Positions 46,431 to 57,431 are shown, numbered from the stretch's first letter. The stretch is 64,000 nucleotides of DNA from Xenorhabdus bovienii (GCF_024721015.1 NZ_JANAIF010000009.1:1-64000); one strand, 5' to 3'. Numbers and translations: made by a program. Notes: generated by a model from the letters alone, not told the origin.

Positions 46431-46742
46431 TCACACCTGCATACTCATGATCTCATGATATGCACTGACCAGCTTATTCCTGACCTGAATCCCCATCTGC
46501 AATGAAATGCTCGATTTCTGCATATTAACCATCACGTCATTCAATTCCACACCCGGCACACCCAACGTAAAATCCTGAGACAACTTAGTCGCCGACAGAC
46601 GGGTTTGATTTATTTTTTCTACTGCGGCGGTAAGGTGGCTGGCAAAACCTCCCTGTACTGGCATGGGTTTGGCAATGTTCGTTGCCTGTAATGCCTGTGC
46701 CTTCATCTGTTGCAGTACACCTTCAATTGCCTGAATTGACAT
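46431..46742 (-). CDS. fliE: Flagellar hook-basal body protein FliE
   Basis: 103 residues. FliE joins the MS ring to the proximal rod. The C-terminal helix MQKSSISLQMGIQVRNKLVSAYHEIMSMQV is represented by its key segments SLQMGIQVRNKL and YHEIMSMQV, diagnostic of the family. The gene is transcribed away from fliF across a 285-bp intergenic region, the usual enterobacterial arrangement, where both promoters should lie. I could not recognise a specific FlhDC site. Confidence 0.96.
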   Translation of the reverse strand: MSIQAIEGVLQQMKAQALQATNIAKPMPVQGGFASHLTAAVEKINQTRLSATKLSQDFTLGVPGVELNDVMVNMQKSSISLQMGIQVRNKLVSAYHEIMSMQV

Positions 46743-47027
46743 AAAAACCTCGCGTTAAATCACCCTATTGATTATGTGATTAAGTGCCATATTAGCCTTG
46801 GGCTGACATGGCAATTTTTCCACGCTGCCACCGTAACATAGCCCTTTCAAACTAAAGCGCGTAATTGAAGTAAAAATTCAAAGCTTATTGTGCCATTAAA
46901 AGAGGTGTGAACAGCGAATAATGATGGGATTAATAGTAGGAAGAATCTTTTCGCTTGCGTATGGGGAGTCTGTTTTGTTACGCCACGCTTTTAGTATTCA
47001 TGTTGACCAGCAAGGCAAGGATCGTCT

Positions 47028-48737
47028 ATGAGTGCAGCAACAACCGACGTTGAGAACCAAAATAAAGGTTTCAGCGCTATCATCAGCAAGATAAAAGCTG
47101 ATCCAAAAGTTCCATTATTAGTTGCTGGCTCTGCTGCCATCGCTATCGTAGTCGCCCTTTTCCTCTGGATGCGCAGCCCCGATTACCGGGTGCTTTACAG
47201 CAATCTGAGTGATAAAGATGGCGGCGAGATCGTCACGCAATTAACCCAAATGAGTATCCCTTACCGTTTTGCTGAAAACAGCTCTGCGCTCATGATACCC
47301 ACCGATAAGGTACATGAAGCCCGGTTGAAACTGGCACAGCAAGGGCTGCCCAAAGGGGGAGCGGTGGGCTATGAGTTATTGGATAAAGAAAAATTCGGCA
47401 TCAGCCAGTTCAGCGAGCAGGTAAATTACAATCGCGCAAAGGAAGGTGAGTTAAGCCGTACTATTGAGTCCCTTGACCCCGTCGAGAGTGCTCGTGTCAT
47501 TCTGTCCATACCCAAGCCTTCTCTATTCGTTCGTGAACAAAAATCCCCTACAGCTTCTGTAACGGTAAGATTACTGCAAGGCCGTACTCTGGATGAGGGA
47601 CAAGTCAACGCCATTGCGCACCTTGTTTCAAGCGGTGTTGCCGGTTTACCGCCAAGCAATGTCAAGATTGTGGATCAGTCGGGGCGTCTGCTGACTCAAG
47701 CCGATGCTAATGGACTCGACTTAAACACCACTCAGTTGAAATACATCCAGGAAGTAGAAAAACGTTTCCAGCATCGCATTGAAACCATTCTGACGCCGGT
47801 GGTCGGCCGTGGTAATGTTCATGCTCAGGTCACAGCCCAGCTTGATTTCTCTCGCCGCGAACAAACGGCAGAAGAGTATAAACCTAATCAGCCACCTAAT
47901 GAGGCCGCTATTCTCTCTAAACAGAGCAGTTCCAGCGAACAAAGTGGGGGATCACTGGTTGGTGGTGTTCCGGGTGCCTTATCGAATCAACCGAGTGCAG
48001 CACCAAGCGCACCGATTGAGAAACCAAATCCAGACACGAAAGGCAAAGGTGACGAAAAATCCGACCAGAATCGCAGCAGTACTTATAACAATTATGAGCG
48101 TCTGGTGAACAACAGCCGCAATAACCGTCATGACGAACTGATTAACTATCAAGTCGGTAAAACCATTAGCCATACCCAATTACAGGTGGGCGCAGTAGAA
48201 CGTCTTTCCGTTGCCGTTGTGATCAACTATGCCACTGCTCAGGGAGAAAATGGCCCTGAAACAAAAGCACTGACACCAGAACAGTTATCCCAGATCGAAG
48301 CACTAACTCGTGAAGCAATGGGCTTCTCAACTAAACGTGGCGATAGCCTGAATGTCGTCAACACACCGTTCAACAATACGGCTGAAGTGATAGAACCCCT
48401 GCCGTTCTGGCAACACCCGGTTCTGCTGGAAAAAACGTTAGAGTTGGGCCGTTGGTTACTGTTGGCACTGGTTGCATGGCTATTGTGGCGCAAAATGATC
48501 GTGCCGCAAATCGCCAAGAAACGTGCGGCGGAAAAAGCAGCACTTAACGCGCAGAAAAATCAACAGAAACAGCAAGCGCCAGAATCCAACGCAGAACTGG
48601 ATGAAAAAGTGCGCCGTAAGCTGGCTCGCCAACGAGTCAATGCCGAGATTCAAAGCCAGCGTATCCGTGAACTTGCAGAAAAAGATCCTCGCGTTGTCGC
48701 GCTGGTGATCCGCCAATGGATGAGTAACGAACAATGA
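47028..48737 (+). CDS. fliF: Flagellar MS-ring protein FliF
   Basis: 569 residues. FliF forms the inner-membrane MS ring on which the basal body and export gate assemble. There is an N-terminal membrane span around residues 33-53 ([19 protein letters not shown]) and a second near residue 475 ([11 protein letters not shown]). The periplasmic region has [17 protein letters not shown] and the ring-building motif [17 protein letters not shown]. The charged cytoplasmic tail that binds FliG follows the second span. First gene of the plus-strand block; overlaps fliG by 4 bp. Confidence 0.97.
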   Translation: MSAATTDVENQNKGFSAIISKIKADPKVPLLVAGSAAIAIVVALFLWMRSPDYRVLYSNLSDKDGGEIVTQLTQMSIPYRFAENSSALMIPTDKVHEARLKLAQQGLPKGGAVGYELLDKEKFGISQFSEQVNYNRAKEGELSRTIESLDPVESARVILSIPKPSLFVREQKSPTASVTVRLLQGRTLDEGQVNAIAHLVSSGVAGLPPSNVKIVDQSGRLLTQADANGLDLNTTQLKYIQEVEKRFQHRIETILTPVVGRGNVHAQVTAQLDFSRREQTAEEYKPNQPPNEAAILSKQSSSSEQSGGSLVGGVPGALSNQPSAAPSAPIEKPNPDTKGKGDEKSDQNRSSTYNNYERLVNNSRNNRHDELINYQVGKTISHTQLQVGAVERLSVAVVINYATAQGENGPETKALTPEQLSQIEALTREAMGFSTKRGDSLNVVNTPFNNTAEVIEPLPFWQHPVLLEKTLELGRWLLLALVAWLLWRKMIVPQIAKKRAAEKAALNAQKNQQKQQAPESNAELDEKVRRKLARQRVNAEIQSQRIRELAEKDPRVVALVIRQWMSNEQ

Positions 48738-49726
48738 GCCTGACCGGAACAGAAAGAAGTGCCGTCATGTTAATGACCCTGGGAGAAGATCAGGCGGCCG
48801 AGGTGTTCAAGCACCTGAACTCCAGGGAAGTACAGCAACTGAGTATCGCGATGGCGGGGATGAGGCAAGTCTCCAACCAGCAGCTGGCTGAAGTGCTGGC
48901 AGAGTTTGAAGAAGATGCAGGACAGTACGCGGCCCTCAGCATCAACGCCAACGACTACCTGCGTAGCGTCTTGGTGAAAGCGTTGGGCGAAGAGCGTGCT
49001 TCCAGCCTGCTTGAAGATATCCTTGAATCCCGCGATACCACAACGGGCATTGAGACCCTCAACTTTATGGAGCCACAAATGGCGGCTGATATGATCCGCG
49101 ATGAACATCCGCAGATCATTGCCACCATTCTGGTTCACCTGAACCGGGGTCAGGCCGCCGATATCCTTGCGTTGTTTGATGATCGCCTGCGCAATGATGT
49201 CATGCTGCGTATTGCAACCTTTGGTGGCGTACAGCCGTCCGCGCTGGCTGAATTGACCGAAGTGCTGAATAACCTGCTGGATGGCCAGAACCTTAAACGC
49301 AGCAAAATGGGCGGTGTCCGTACTGCGGCTGAAATCATCAACCTGATGAAAAACCAGCAGGAAGAGAGCGTCATTGAGGCAGTGCGTACCTATGATGGTG
49401 AACTGGCGCAGAGAATCATTGATGAAATGTTCCTGTTCGAAAACCTCATTGGTGTGGATACTCGCAGTATCCAGCGCTTGTTGCAGGAAATTACCACCGA
49501 CTCCCTGCTTGTCGCATTGAAAGGCTGCGATCAGGCATTGCGCGATCACTTCCTCAACAATATGTCGCAGCGTGCTGCTGAAATCATGCGTGATGACTTG
49601 GCGACCCGCGGCCCGGTTCGCATGTCTCAAGTGGAAGCCGAACAGAAATCCATCCTGCTTGTGGTTCGTCGTTTAGCAGAAAACGGCGAAATGATCCTGA
49701 ATGGTGGTGATGATACCTATGTCTGA
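48734..49726 (+). CDS. fliG: Flagellar motor switch protein FliG
   Basis: 330 residues, full length. FliG is the rotor component that meets the stator. The middle domain contains the EHPQ motif ([12 protein letters not shown]). The C-terminal torque domain shows [16 protein letters not shown] and the helix with [15 protein letters not shown]. Starts 4 bp inside fliF and overlaps fliH by 8 bp. Confidence 0.97.
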   Translation: MSLTGTERSAVMLMTLGEDQAAEVFKHLNSREVQQLSIAMAGMRQVSNQQLAEVLAEFEEDAGQYAALSINANDYLRSVLVKALGEERASSLLEDILESRDTTTGIETLNFMEPQMAADMIRDEHPQIIATILVHLNRGQAADILALFDDRLRNDVMLRIATFGGVQPSALAELTEVLNNLLDGQNLKRSKMGGVRTAAEIINLMKNQQEESVIEAVRTYDGELAQRIIDEMFLFENLIGVDTRSIQRLLQEITTDSLLVALKGCDQALRDHFLNNMSQRAAEIMRDDLATRGPVRMSQVEAEQKSILLVVRRLAENGEMILNGGDDTYV

Positions 49727-50423
49727 TAAGTCGAATAAGGCAATTTGGCAGCCGTGGCAGCCAAATGAATTGACTCAGTGGGAAACACTACGGGCGAAAC
49801 TGGAGCCTATGGGCAACGAGCCGGAGCCTAGCGAGCAGGATCGTCTGCTGGTGCAGGCCAGAATGCTGGACGCGCTGAAAGAGCAAGCGCGTCAGACCGG
49901 CCATGAACAAGGCTTTACGGCAGGCCAAGCGCAAGGTTATGAACAAGGGATACAAGAAGGCCGACAGGCGGGTCTGGAGCAAGGGTTGCAGGAAGCCAGA
50001 CAACAGCAGCAGATTGTTGTTGAACAGTGGAAAGCGTTGCTGGAAGATTTTAGCCATTCACTGGATGGGCTGGATACGGTTATCGCTTCACGCCTGATGC
50101 AGCTTTCCCTCACAGCGGCTCACCATATTCTGGGGCAGCCCGCAGTGTGTGATGGCACTGCCCTACTGAACCAGATCCGTGAATTTATCCAGCAGGAGCC
50201 GATGTTCAGCGGAAAACCACAACTGCGAGTCCACCCGCAGAATATCCCACTGGTTGAACAGCAACTGGGGGAAGTTCTGGCATTGCATGGCTGGCGTCTG
50301 ATTGCAGATAACAAGCTGCATCCGGGCGGCTGTAAAGCCAGTGCGGATGAAGGCGATCTGGATGCCAGTCTGGCAACACGCTGGCATGAAATGTGTCGTC
50401 TGGCGGCGTCAGGAGAATTGTGA
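49719..50423 (+). CDS. fliH: Flagellar export ATPase regulator FliH
   Basis: About 234 residues from ATG 49719, which overlaps the fliG stop; an earlier frame start at 49701 lies inside fliG. FliH binds and restrains the ATPase FliI and links it to the C ring. It has the typical Gly-rich helical repeat ([19 protein letters not shown]) and a C-terminal domain with [15 protein letters not shown] and [16 protein letters not shown]. Confidence 0.95.
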   Translation: MSDKSNKAIWQPWQPNELTQWETLRAKLEPMGNEPEPSEQDRLLVQARMLDALKEQARQTGHEQGFTAGQAQGYEQGIQEGRQAGLEQGLQEARQQQQIVVEQWKALLEDFSHSLDGLDTVIASRLMQLSLTAAHHILGQPAVCDGTALLNQIREFIQQEPMFSGKPQLRVHPQNIPLVEQQLGEVLALHGWRLIADNKLHPGGCKASADEGDLDASLATRWHEMCRLAASGEL

Positions 50424-51787
50424 TGACTGCACGACTTGGGCGCTGGCTGGCAACGTTAGATTCACTGGAAAAACGTCTGGAAAAAACCCCGAAAGTCCGC
50501 CGTTACGGACGTCTGACCCGCGCGACCGGTTTAGTACTGGAAGCCACTGGCATACAGATGCCTTTGGGCGCGACCTGTCTGATCGAACGGCAGAATGGCA
50601 GCACGATTGAAGAAGTCGAAAGCGAAGTTGTTGGTTTCAATGGCGAAAAACTGTTATTGATGCCATTGGAAGAGCTGGAAGGCATAGTACCGGGTGCCCG
50701 CGTCTATGCCCGTTCTTACGGCGAAGATTCGGCTGGCGGACGTCGGTTGCCACTGGGGCCTGAATTGCTTGGCAGAGTGCTGGATGGCTCTGGTCGCCCC
50801 CTCGACGGCTTTCCTGCCCCCGATACAGGTTATCGGGCGCTGTTGACCACGCCCCCTATCAATCCACTGCAACGGACACCCATCAGCGATGTTCTGGACG
50901 TTGGTGTGCGGGCCATCAATTCCCTGCTGACCGTTGGACGTGGGCAACGCATGGGGCTATTTGCCGGATCAGGCGTCGGTAAGAGTGTGCTCCTCGGCAT
51001 GATGGCTCGCTATACCCAAGCAGACGTGATTGTCGTTGGACTGATTGGTGAGCGTGGCCGCGAAGTCAAAGATTTCATCGAAAACATTTTAGGTGTGGAA
51101 GGGCTGGCACGTTCAGTTGTCGTGGCCGCGCCTGCCGACGTTTCGCCACTGCTGCGGATGCAAGGTGCTTCTTATGCCACCCGCATTGCCGAAGATTTCC
51201 GCGATCGCGGCAAACATGTCCTGCTGATCATGGATTCCCTCACCCGCTACAGCATGGCTCAACGCGAAATAGCCCTGGCTATCGGCGAGCCACCGGCAAC
51301 CAAAGGCTACCCGCCTTCCGTGTTTGCCAAGTTACCGGCACTGGTAGAGCGAGCGGGCAATGGCGTCAGTGATGGCGGTTCGATTACTGCGTTTTATACC
51401 GTTCTGACGGAAGGTGATGATCAGCAAGATCCGATTGCCGATTCCGCCCGTGCTATTCTGGATGGTCATATCGTGCTATCGCGCTCACTGGCAGAATCTG
51501 GCCACTACCCTGCCATTGACATTGAAGCTTCCATCAGCCGCGCCATGACCGCACTGATTGATAACGACCATTATCGACGGGTACAGCAGTTCAAACAGTT
51601 GCTTTCCAGCTACCAGCGCAATCGGGATTTGATTAATGTCGGCGCTTACGCCGCGGGCAGCGATCCTTTACTGGACAGAGCGATTCAGCTTTACCCTCAT
51701 ATGGCTCAGTTCCTGCAACAGGGCATGAATGAACGTAGTGAGTACGATGCGGCATGTATTCAGCTTCAACAATTATTGCCGATATAG
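50423..51787 (+). CDS. fliI: Flagellum-specific export ATPase FliI
   Basis: 454 residues from the ATG at 50423, which overlaps the fliH stop (TGATG). The P-loop is [26 protein letters not shown] and the Walker B region [19 protein letters not shown] follow, as in F1-beta-like type III secretion ATPases. It powers export of rod, hook and filament subunits. The stop region is partly duplicated immediately downstream. Confidence 0.97.
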   Translation: MTARLGRWLATLDSLEKRLEKTPKVRRYGRLTRATGLVLEATGIQMPLGATCLIERQNGSTIEEVESEVVGFNGEKLLLMPLEELEGIVPGARVYARSYGEDSAGGRRLPLGPELLGRVLDGSGRPLDGFPAPDTGYRALLTTPPINPLQRTPISDVLDVGVRAINSLLTVGRGQRMGLFAGSGVGKSVLLGMMARYTQADVIVVGLIGERGREVKDFIENILGVEGLARSVVVAAPADVSPLLRMQGASYATRIAEDFRDRGKHVLLIMDSLTRYSMAQREIALAIGEPPATKGYPPSVFAKLPALVERAGNGVSDGGSITAFYTVLTEGDDQQDPIADSARAILDGHIVLSRSLAESGHYPAIDIEASISRAMTALIDNDHYRRVQQFKQLLSSYQRNRDLINVGAYAAGSDPLLDRAIQLYPHMAQFLQQGMNERSEYDAACIQLQQLLPI

Positions 51788-51811
51788 CTTATTGCCAATA
51801 TAGCTTATTGC
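51782..51811 (+). repeat. Short direct duplication over the fliI stop codon
   Basis: ATATAGCTTATTGC occurs at 51782-51795 and again at 51798-51811, a 16-bp offset. The first copy contains the fliI stop (TAG at 51785-51787), so the 3' end of the gene has been duplicated into the gap before fliJ. Confidence 0.85.
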
Positions 51812-51881
51812 TAATACAACTTTGCTATTAATGTAATTCAGTAACGCTTATGTCTGTTTTGTCATTAAAACGAGGAAATAC

Positions 51882-52328
51882 ATGCAACAGCACTCCCCTC
51901 TCGTGACTTTACGTGAACTTGCTCAAGATGCGGCGGAAAAAGCGGCAAGGCAACTTGCACAGATCCGGCAGAGTCACCAGCAAATGGAGCAACAGCTCAC
52001 GGCGTTGACGAATTATCAGGATGAATATCGTACACGTTTAAATGACACACTCAGTTGCGGCATGTCCAGCTCAACCTGGCAAAACTATCAGCAGTTCATG
52101 AAAACGCTGGAAATGGCGATTGAACAACACAGGTTACAGCTTACCCAATGGAAAAATCGGCTTGAGCAGGCCATGTCACAATGGCAGGAAAAACAGCAGC
52201 GTCTGAACGCCTTCGACACACTGCAACAGCGGGCAGAGCACAATTTGAAGTTACACCAGAATCGCATGGAGCAAAAACAAATGGATGAGTACGCACAACG
52301 TGGTGCACAACGGAGAATGAAACAATGA
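51882..52328 (+). CDS. fliJ: Flagellar export chaperone FliJ
   Basis: 148 residues, almost entirely helical and Gln-rich, as expected of the antiparallel coiled coil of FliJ. It associates with the FliI-FliH complex and the export gate. Recognised by TLRELAQDAAEKAARQL, the Q-rich coiled coil, and the basic end MDEYAQRGAQRR. An 94-bp gap separates it from fliI. It overlaps fliK by 4 bp. Confidence 0.93.
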   Translation: MQQHSPLVTLRELAQDAAEKAARQLAQIRQSHQQMEQQLTALTNYQDEYRTRLNDTLSCGMSSSTWQNYQQFMKTLEMAIEQHRLQLTQWKNRLEQAMSQWQEKQQRLNAFDTLQQRAEHNLKLHQNRMEQKQMDEYAQRGAQRRMKQ

Positions 52329-53689
52329 ACCTCACTCTTTTGCCTACTGATATAAAACTCACGGAAAAAAGTCAGCCGACGTTGAATGATCCCTTGGCCC
52401 GTAACAATTCTTCTGAATTTGGGCAGCATCTCGATGCAGAAATAGCCTCTGTGCGGAAGACGGCGGCCCGGGCTGATAAAAATGGTCTGAACAATGAGAA
52501 GCACCCCAGCGATAACCCAATCGAAGGTGAATTGGCACCCTTACTGGCTGTAGCAGACAACACTGTAATTAGCGTTGGTGGTAAAACGCTGGCTGGGGGC
52601 AAACCATTGACAGAAATCTCCACACCGGAAAGCGATATTGATTTCGCTGTGTTGAAGGATGAAGATCTCTTGTCTGCTGAAGCTCTGGTTGCTGCAATGC
52701 CAATCCAACTCGCAGGATTGATCAACGCTCAGTCGATTCCTGCGGAGGGTGCTGAAAACACAGACGAACTGCTACGTGGTGAAAATACCGGTGCGGAGAC
52801 TTTACTGGGTCAGAATGTAAAACCTGGCAAGAATGCAAAAGTCGATGCTGCACTGATCACTACAGATCGTACTGACCACCCCAAAGATGGCGAACAAGAT
52901 AAAAGTATCCGGTCTTTCGCCACGCAAGAGACGACCCTGAGCAACAACGCGGAACAATCAACCAAAACACGTCCAACTTTGGCTCCCGTTGCCGGGCAAG
53001 TGAAACTCGCCATCAATAATAAAGCAGAACAAAACTCCGCTTCCCAAAATAACGGAAAAGAGTTGAATCAGTTCCAGACAGCGATTCAGGGGATACCCGC
53101 ACGGGTGGCGGCCACGGCTGAAACTTCCCAGCCAGAATTACCTGCGATACTGGCTGCCTCTCCCCTGCTTTCAGCGGGACAGCAAACAACCGGTCAATTT
53201 CAGTTAAACGGCACTCCTACTCCGCTACTGAGTGCCCATCTTGGCAGTGAAGAGTGGCAACAGCAGCTCAACCAACATGTCCTGTTCTTTAATCGCAACG
53301 GGCTGCAACAGGCCGAATTGCGCTTACACCCTCAAGAATTAGGCGCACTGCATATCCGCATGAATGTTGAAGACAATCAGGCTCAACTGCATTTTGTCTC
53401 TGCACACCAGCATGTCCGTACAGCACTGGAAGCGGCGTTACCCGGGCTTCGCCATGCATTGGCGGAAAATGGCATCCAATTAGCACAAAGCAGTGTAGGC
53501 GGTGACACTCAGGGAAACTGGCAGCAGGAACAGGCGGGCGATTCACCGAGTCATTCCCATCACTCTGCCAAGGCTCAGGGACAGGATTCAGCCGCCGTGA
53601 CACAGATGCCAACGACTCATGAATCAGCCATCAAAATAACACCGCAGCAGCTCGCTTCAATTCGCGGAGGTGTTGATATTTTCGCCTGA
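52325..53689 (+). CDS. fliK: Flagellar hook-length control protein FliK
   Basis: 454 residues. The N-terminal two thirds are low-complexity and poorly conserved, as usual for FliK. The C-terminal hook-length domain is clear, with QAELRLHPQELGALHIRMNV and HVRTALEAALPGLRHALAE. FliK is secreted during hook assembly, measures hook length and switches export specificity at FlhB. Confidence 0.94.
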   Translation: MNLTLLPTDIKLTEKSQPTLNDPLARNNSSEFGQHLDAEIASVRKTAARADKNGLNNEKHPSDNPIEGELAPLLAVADNTVISVGGKTLAGGKPLTEISTPESDIDFAVLKDEDLLSAEALVAAMPIQLAGLINAQSIPAEGAENTDELLRGENTGAETLLGQNVKPGKNAKVDAALITTDRTDHPKDGEQDKSIRSFATQETTLSNNAEQSTKTRPTLAPVAGQVKLAINNKAEQNSASQNNGKELNQFQTAIQGIPARVAATAETSQPELPAILAASPLLSAGQQTTGQFQLNGTPTPLLSAHLGSEEWQQQLNQHVLFFNRNGLQQAELRLHPQELGALHIRMNVEDNQAQLHFVSAHQHVRTALEAALPGLRHALAENGIQLAQSSVGGDTQGNWQQEQAGDSPSHSHHSAKAQGQDSAAVTQMPTTHESAIKITPQQLASIRGGVDIFA

Positions 53690-53764
53690 TTTCAGGATGC
53701 ACGGTAATAAACGGCAAGAAAAAGAAAGAAGGCCGATAACAAACGTATGAGTTAATGGTTTTTT

Positions 53765-53802
53765 CCGCGTTTGTTCTCGCTATTGGCGGAACAAAGACGC
53801 GG
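53765..53802. other. Imperfect hairpin between fliK and fliL
   Basis: CCGCG-TTTGTTC pairs with GAACAAA-CGCGG across a short loop with a 2-nt bulge. No T-run follows on either strand, so it is not an obvious intrinsic terminator. It occupies the 203-bp gap that separates the fliFGHIJK and fliLMNOPQR transcription units. Confidence 0.4.
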
Positions 53803-53892
53803 GATAATTGATATCGATTTTGATGGATAAGAAGACCCGCCACGGAATGCGCGGGAACTTATCCGCAACGGAAAACAGGAATTTGTCTGTCC

Positions 53893-54369
53893 ATGTCTGA
53901 TTATAGCTACGAGCGTAAACGCACAAATCCAATTTGGATAATACTGTTAATACTGATTGCTGTTCTTAGTGCCGCCATCGGAGGGTATAGCTGGTGGACA
54001 ATGAAGCAGCCAACCAAGAACAGCACCGAAAAAGCCAAAGTCATCAGTACCCCGGTATTTATGACGCTGGAGAATTTTACCGTCAATTTGATCGACAACG
54101 AAGACCATATTGACCGTGTTTTACATGTTGGAGTGACACTGCGCCTGCCTGATGAAAAAACCCGTCAGCGCTTCCATGATTATCTGCCAGAAGTTCGTAG
54201 CCGTATGCTGCTATTGTTATCCCGTCAGAAAGCGATAGATCTGGCGAACGATGACGGCAAGATGCGTTTGGTGGCAGATATCAAGCAGACACTGCGCCCA
54301 ACGATGATACCCGGTGAGCCAGATCAAGTGGTCACCGATGTGTTGTTTACCACGTTTATTTTGCGATAA
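53893..54369 (+). CDS. fliL: Flagellar basal body-associated protein FliL
   Basis: 158 residues: short cytoplasmic N-terminus, one membrane span (IWIILLILIAVLSAAIGGYSWW, residues about 14-35), and the periplasmic FliL domain with FMTLENFTVNLIDNEDHIDRVLHVGVTL represented by FTVNLIDNE and VLHVGVTL. It supports stator function. It starts the second plus-strand unit and ends 5 bp before fliM. Confidence 0.95.
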   Translation: MSDYSYERKRTNPIWIILLILIAVLSAAIGGYSWWTMKQPTKNSTEKAKVISTPVFMTLENFTVNLIDNEDHIDRVLHVGVTLRLPDEKTRQRFHDYLPEVRSRMLLLLSRQKAIDLANDDGKMRLVADIKQTLRPTMIPGEPDQVVTDVLFTTFILR

Positions 54370-54374
54370 TCACG

Positions 54375-55382
54375 ATGAGTGACAATATTCTTTCACAGGC
54401 AGAGATTGATGCTCTGCTCAATGGTGACAGTGCCACTGCCGATGACGTAGAACCCACTGCGTCAGGGGAGAGTGAGATTCGACCTTACGATCCCAATACA
54501 CAGCGTCGTGTTGTACGCGAACGTTTGCAGTCACTGGAAATCATCAATGAACGTTTTGCCCGTCAATTCAGGATGGGGCTGTTTAATATGCTGCGCCGCA
54601 GCCCGGATATTACGGTCGGCGCGATTAAAATCCAGCCTTATCACGAATTCGCCCGCAATCTGGCCGTGCCAACCAACCTCAATCTGGTTCATCTGAAACC
54701 TTTGAGGGGAACCGCACTATTCGCTTTTGAACCCAGTCTGGTTTATATCGCCGTTGATAACCTGTTTGGCGGTGATGGCCGTTTTCCGACCAAAGTCGAA
54801 GGCCGTGAATTCACCTATACCGAACAGAGAGTCATCAACCGGATGCTGAAACTGGCACTGGATGCCTACCGTGACGCATGGGATTCCATCTTCAAAATTG
54901 AAGTGGAATACGTCCGTTCCGAAATGCAGGTAAAGTTCACCAATATCACCACCTCACCGAACGATATCGTGGTCACGACACCGTTTCAGGTGGAAATTGG
55001 TGCACTGTGCGGAGAATTCAACATTTGTATTCCTTTCGCCATGATTGAACCTCTGCGCGAACGTCTGACCAATCCTCCTGTAGAAAATGCACGTCAGGAA
55101 GACGGCCAGTGGCGTGAAAGTCTGGTGAAACAGGTTCAGCATTCAGAATTGGAACTCGTTGCTAACTTTGTTGATATTCCCCTGCGACTGTCAAAAATTC
55201 TCCAACTGAAACGCGGCGATGTTTTACCGATTGAGAGACCGGAACGCCTTATCGCTCACGTTGATGGTGTGCCCGTGCTCACCAGCCAATATGGAACACT
55301 GAACGGGCAGTATGCCCTGCGTGTTGAACACCTGATTAACCCTGTTTTAAATGCTCTGGATGAGGAAAAGCCCAATGAGTGA
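54375..55382 (+). CDS. fliM: Flagellar motor switch protein FliM
   Basis: 335 residues. The N-terminal CheY-P binding segment ILSQAEIDALLNG is intact. It is followed by the central domain (RRSPDITVGAIKIQPYHEFARNL) and the C-terminal SpoA-like domain (LQLKRGDVLPIERPE). Forms the C ring with FliG and FliN. Overlaps fliN by 8 bp. Confidence 0.97.
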   Translation: MSDNILSQAEIDALLNGDSATADDVEPTASGESEIRPYDPNTQRRVVRERLQSLEIINERFARQFRMGLFNMLRRSPDITVGAIKIQPYHEFARNLAVPTNLNLVHLKPLRGTALFAFEPSLVYIAVDNLFGGDGRFPTKVEGREFTYTEQRVINRMLKLALDAYRDAWDSIFKIEVEYVRSEMQVKFTNITTSPNDIVVTTPFQVEIGALCGEFNICIPFAMIEPLRERLTNPPVENARQEDGQWRESLVKQVQHSELELVANFVDIPLRLSKILQLKRGDVLPIERPERLIAHVDGVPVLTSQYGTLNGQYALRVEHLINPVLNALDEEKPNE

Positions 55383-55782
55383 TGCTAAACAACCCGCAGA
55401 AGCCAGACTGACTGAAGATATGTGGGCAGAAGCACTGGAACAACAGGCCGCACAGCAAACCTCTGACAGCGGCGCGTCAATATTTGAGAACCTGGAGCCG
55501 CAGGACGCGCTCGCCCAGCTTTCTGATATTGACCTGATCATGGATATTCCCGTTAAGCTCTCTGTTGAGCTGGGACGCACTAAAATGACCATCAAACAAC
55601 TCCTGAGACTGTCCCAAGGCTCAGTGGTTCCTCTTGATGGTCTTGCCGGTGAACCACTGGATATTCTGATCAACGGCTATCTGATTGCACAAGGGGAAGT
55701 GGTTGTCGTATCCGATAAATACGGTATCCGTATCACGGATATCATCACGCCTTCTGAACGCATGCGTCGTTTGAGTCGTTGA
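55375..55782 (+). CDS. fliN: Flagellar motor switch protein FliN
   Basis: 135 residues from ATG 55375, which overlaps the fliM stop; an earlier frame opening at 55351 lies within fliM. The SpoA domain is clear, with IDLIMDIPVKLSVELGRTKM, LLRLSQGSVVPLDGLAGEP and GYLIAQGEVVVV. Builds the lower C ring and binds the FliH-FliI complex. Confidence 0.96.
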   Translation: MSDAKQPAEARLTEDMWAEALEQQAAQQTSDSGASIFENLEPQDALAQLSDIDLIMDIPVKLSVELGRTKMTIKQLLRLSQGSVVPLDGLAGEPLDILINGYLIAQGEVVVVSDKYGIRITDIITPSERMRRLSR

Positions 55783-55784
55783 CC

Positions 55785-56282
55785 ATGATGGCGAACCAGC
55801 CTTCCCTTTATGCTTCTTTTCAACATGGTGCAGCATCTGATGCTGCACCTGTTAACGCAAAAGCTAATACCCTATCTGCGAACACGGTGAAACAAACAGC
55901 CAGTCCCGAACCCCTCCCCGCCAGTCAGACACTAATGCAGGTCAGCAGTGCACTAGGCGGCATCCTGCTGCTGATTTTCGTCATGACATGGCTGATTCGT
56001 CGTCTGGGTCTTGCTCCTGCCAAGAACAAAAATCACCGGTTGCTCAATGTGAAAGCGAGTTGCTCTCTTGGGCCAAAAGAACGGGTCGTTGTGCTGGAGA
56101 TCGAAGACAGTTGGCTCGTATTAGGCGTTACACCCCAACAGATTAATGTCTTGCATCAGATGCCTGTGCCACCTGATAACGCGGAAAAGGAAACTGCACT
56201 CAAGACGTTACCCTTCAGCCAAATGTTAAAAAATACGCTCCAGCGAAAAAGCAAGAACGACAAGGATGACGATGAAAAATAG
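55785..56282 (+). CDS. fliO: Flagellar export gate assembly protein FliO
   Basis: About 165 residues from ATG 55785 (an ATG at 55788 is adjacent), just after the fliN stop. One membrane span ([17 protein letters not shown], about residues 50-68) precedes the conserved cytoplasmic [22 protein letters not shown] segment. A highly charged tail ends the protein. FliO assists assembly of the FliP ring. Overlaps fliP by 17 bp. Confidence 0.93.
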   Translation: MMANQPSLYASFQHGAASDAAPVNAKANTLSANTVKQTASPEPLPASQTLMQVSSALGGILLLIFVMTWLIRRLGLAPAKNKNHRLLNVKASCSLGPKERVVVLEIEDSWLVLGVTPQQINVLHQMPVPPDNAEKETALKTLPFSQMLKNTLQRKSKNDKDDDEK

Positions 56283-57081
56283 CGTTTTCTTTATGACAGG
56301 CACTCCAATGACTGGCAAGAAATTTGTTTCTCTCCTCCGGCCTGTGCATTTAGCAACCCTGCTGATGGCGCTTTTGTTGCCGCTATTTCCCATGAATGCC
56401 GCGGCCGCATTGCCTGGCATTATCAGCCAGCCGATGGCAAATGGTGGGCAAAGCTGGTCACTGCCGGTTCAAACCCTAGTTTTCATCACGGCACTGGGTT
56501 TTATCCCTGCCGCTTTGCTGATGATGACCAGCTTTACCCGCATCATCATCGTGCTTGGTTTACTGCGTAACGCACTGGGAACACCTTCTGCCCCACCCAA
56601 TCAAATCATGATTGGCTTGGCACTGTTCATGACTTTTTTCATTATGTCGCCCGTATTCGATAAGGTTTATCAAGATGCTTACTTGCCTTTCAGTGAAGAC
56701 AAGATAAGTCTGGAAGCTGCACTGGACAAAGGTGCCCAGCCTCTGCGTCAGTTCATGTTGCGCCAGACACGACAAACCGATCTGGCACTGTTTGCCCGTC
56801 TTGCGGATCAGGATGCTTTTGAAACAGCGGATTCCGTCCCCATCCGTGTTCTGGTTCCGGCATTTATTACCAGTGAATTGAAAACCGCATTCCAGATTGG
56901 TTTTACGCTCTTCATTCCTTTCCTGATCATCGATCTGGTCGTTGCCAGTGTCTTGATGGCCTTGGGGATGATGATGGTTCCCCCTGCCACCATATCGCTG
57001 CCCTTCAAACTCATGTTGTTTGTTTTGGTGGATGGCTGGCAATTGCTGCTTGGTTCACTGGCACAAAGCTTTTATGTCTAG
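56266..57081 (+). CDS. fliP: Flagellar export gate protein FliP
   Basis: 271 residues (an ATG at 56272 would be two residues shorter). A cleavable signal is likely ([20 protein letters not shown]). The family blocks [33 protein letters not shown] and [17 protein letters not shown] are all present, with four membrane spans. Core of the export gate with FliQ and FliR. Its 3' end is partly duplicated downstream. Confidence 0.97.
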   Translation: MTMKNSVFFMTGTPMTGKKFVSLLRPVHLATLLMALLLPLFPMNAAAALPGIISQPMANGGQSWSLPVQTLVFITALGFIPAALLMMTSFTRIIIVLGLLRNALGTPSAPPNQIMIGLALFMTFFIMSPVFDKVYQDAYLPFSEDKISLEAALDKGAQPLRQFMLRQTRQTDLALFARLADQDAFETADSVPIRVLVPAFITSELKTAFQIGFTLFIPFLIIDLVVASVLMALGMMMVPPATISLPFKLMLFVLVDGWQLLLGSLAQSFYV

Positions 57082-57103
57082 CGAACAGTTTTTATGTCTA
57101 GCG
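57070..57103 (+). repeat. Short direct duplication of the fliP 3' end
   Basis: TTTTATGTCTAGCG occurs at 57070-57083 and 57090-57103, a 20-bp offset. The first copy includes the last two codons and the TAG stop of fliP. The second lies in the 78-bp gap before fliQ. Confidence 0.85.
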
Positions 57104-57159
57104 CGAAATTTGCGTGAAATCCTATTGGAACAAGATCGAAAAAGCGGTTTAAAAAAATT

Positions 57160-57429
57160 ATGACTCCAGAATCGGTAATGGCTCTCGGCATTGAGGCAAT
57201 GAAAGTGGCGCTGGCGCTGGCCGCCCCGCTGCTTCTGTCTGCCCTGATATGTGGTTTGGTGATCAGCCTGTTGCAGGCAGCAACTCAGATAAACGAAATG
57301 ACCTTATCGTTTATCCCTAAAATTCTGGCTGTTTTTGTCACTATCGTTATCGCTGGCCCGTGGATGCTGAACTTACTGCTAGATTATATGCGCGTGCTAT
57401 TTAGCAGTATTCCAACCATTATCGGCTAA
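57160..57429 (+). CDS. fliQ: Flagellar export gate protein FliQ
   Basis: 89 residues with two membrane spans. Recognised by PESVMALGIEAMKVALALAAP, LLQAATQINEMTLSFIPK and the final helix. It packs around the FliP-FliR core in the inner membrane. Only 2 bp separate it from fliR. Confidence 0.96.
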   Translation: MTPESVMALGIEAMKVALALAAPLLLSALICGLVISLLQAATQINEMTLSFIPKILAVFVTIVIAGPWMLNLLLDYMRVLFSSIPTIIG

Positions 57430-57431
57430 TC

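Noticed and set aside
48770..49630. A 286-codon open frame antisense to fliG
   Set aside because: fliG is full length and conserved on the plus strand. The antisense product has no known features.
53765..53802. Terminator between fliK and fliL
   Set aside because: A bulged hairpin exists, but no T-run follows it on either strand, so it was listed only as structure.
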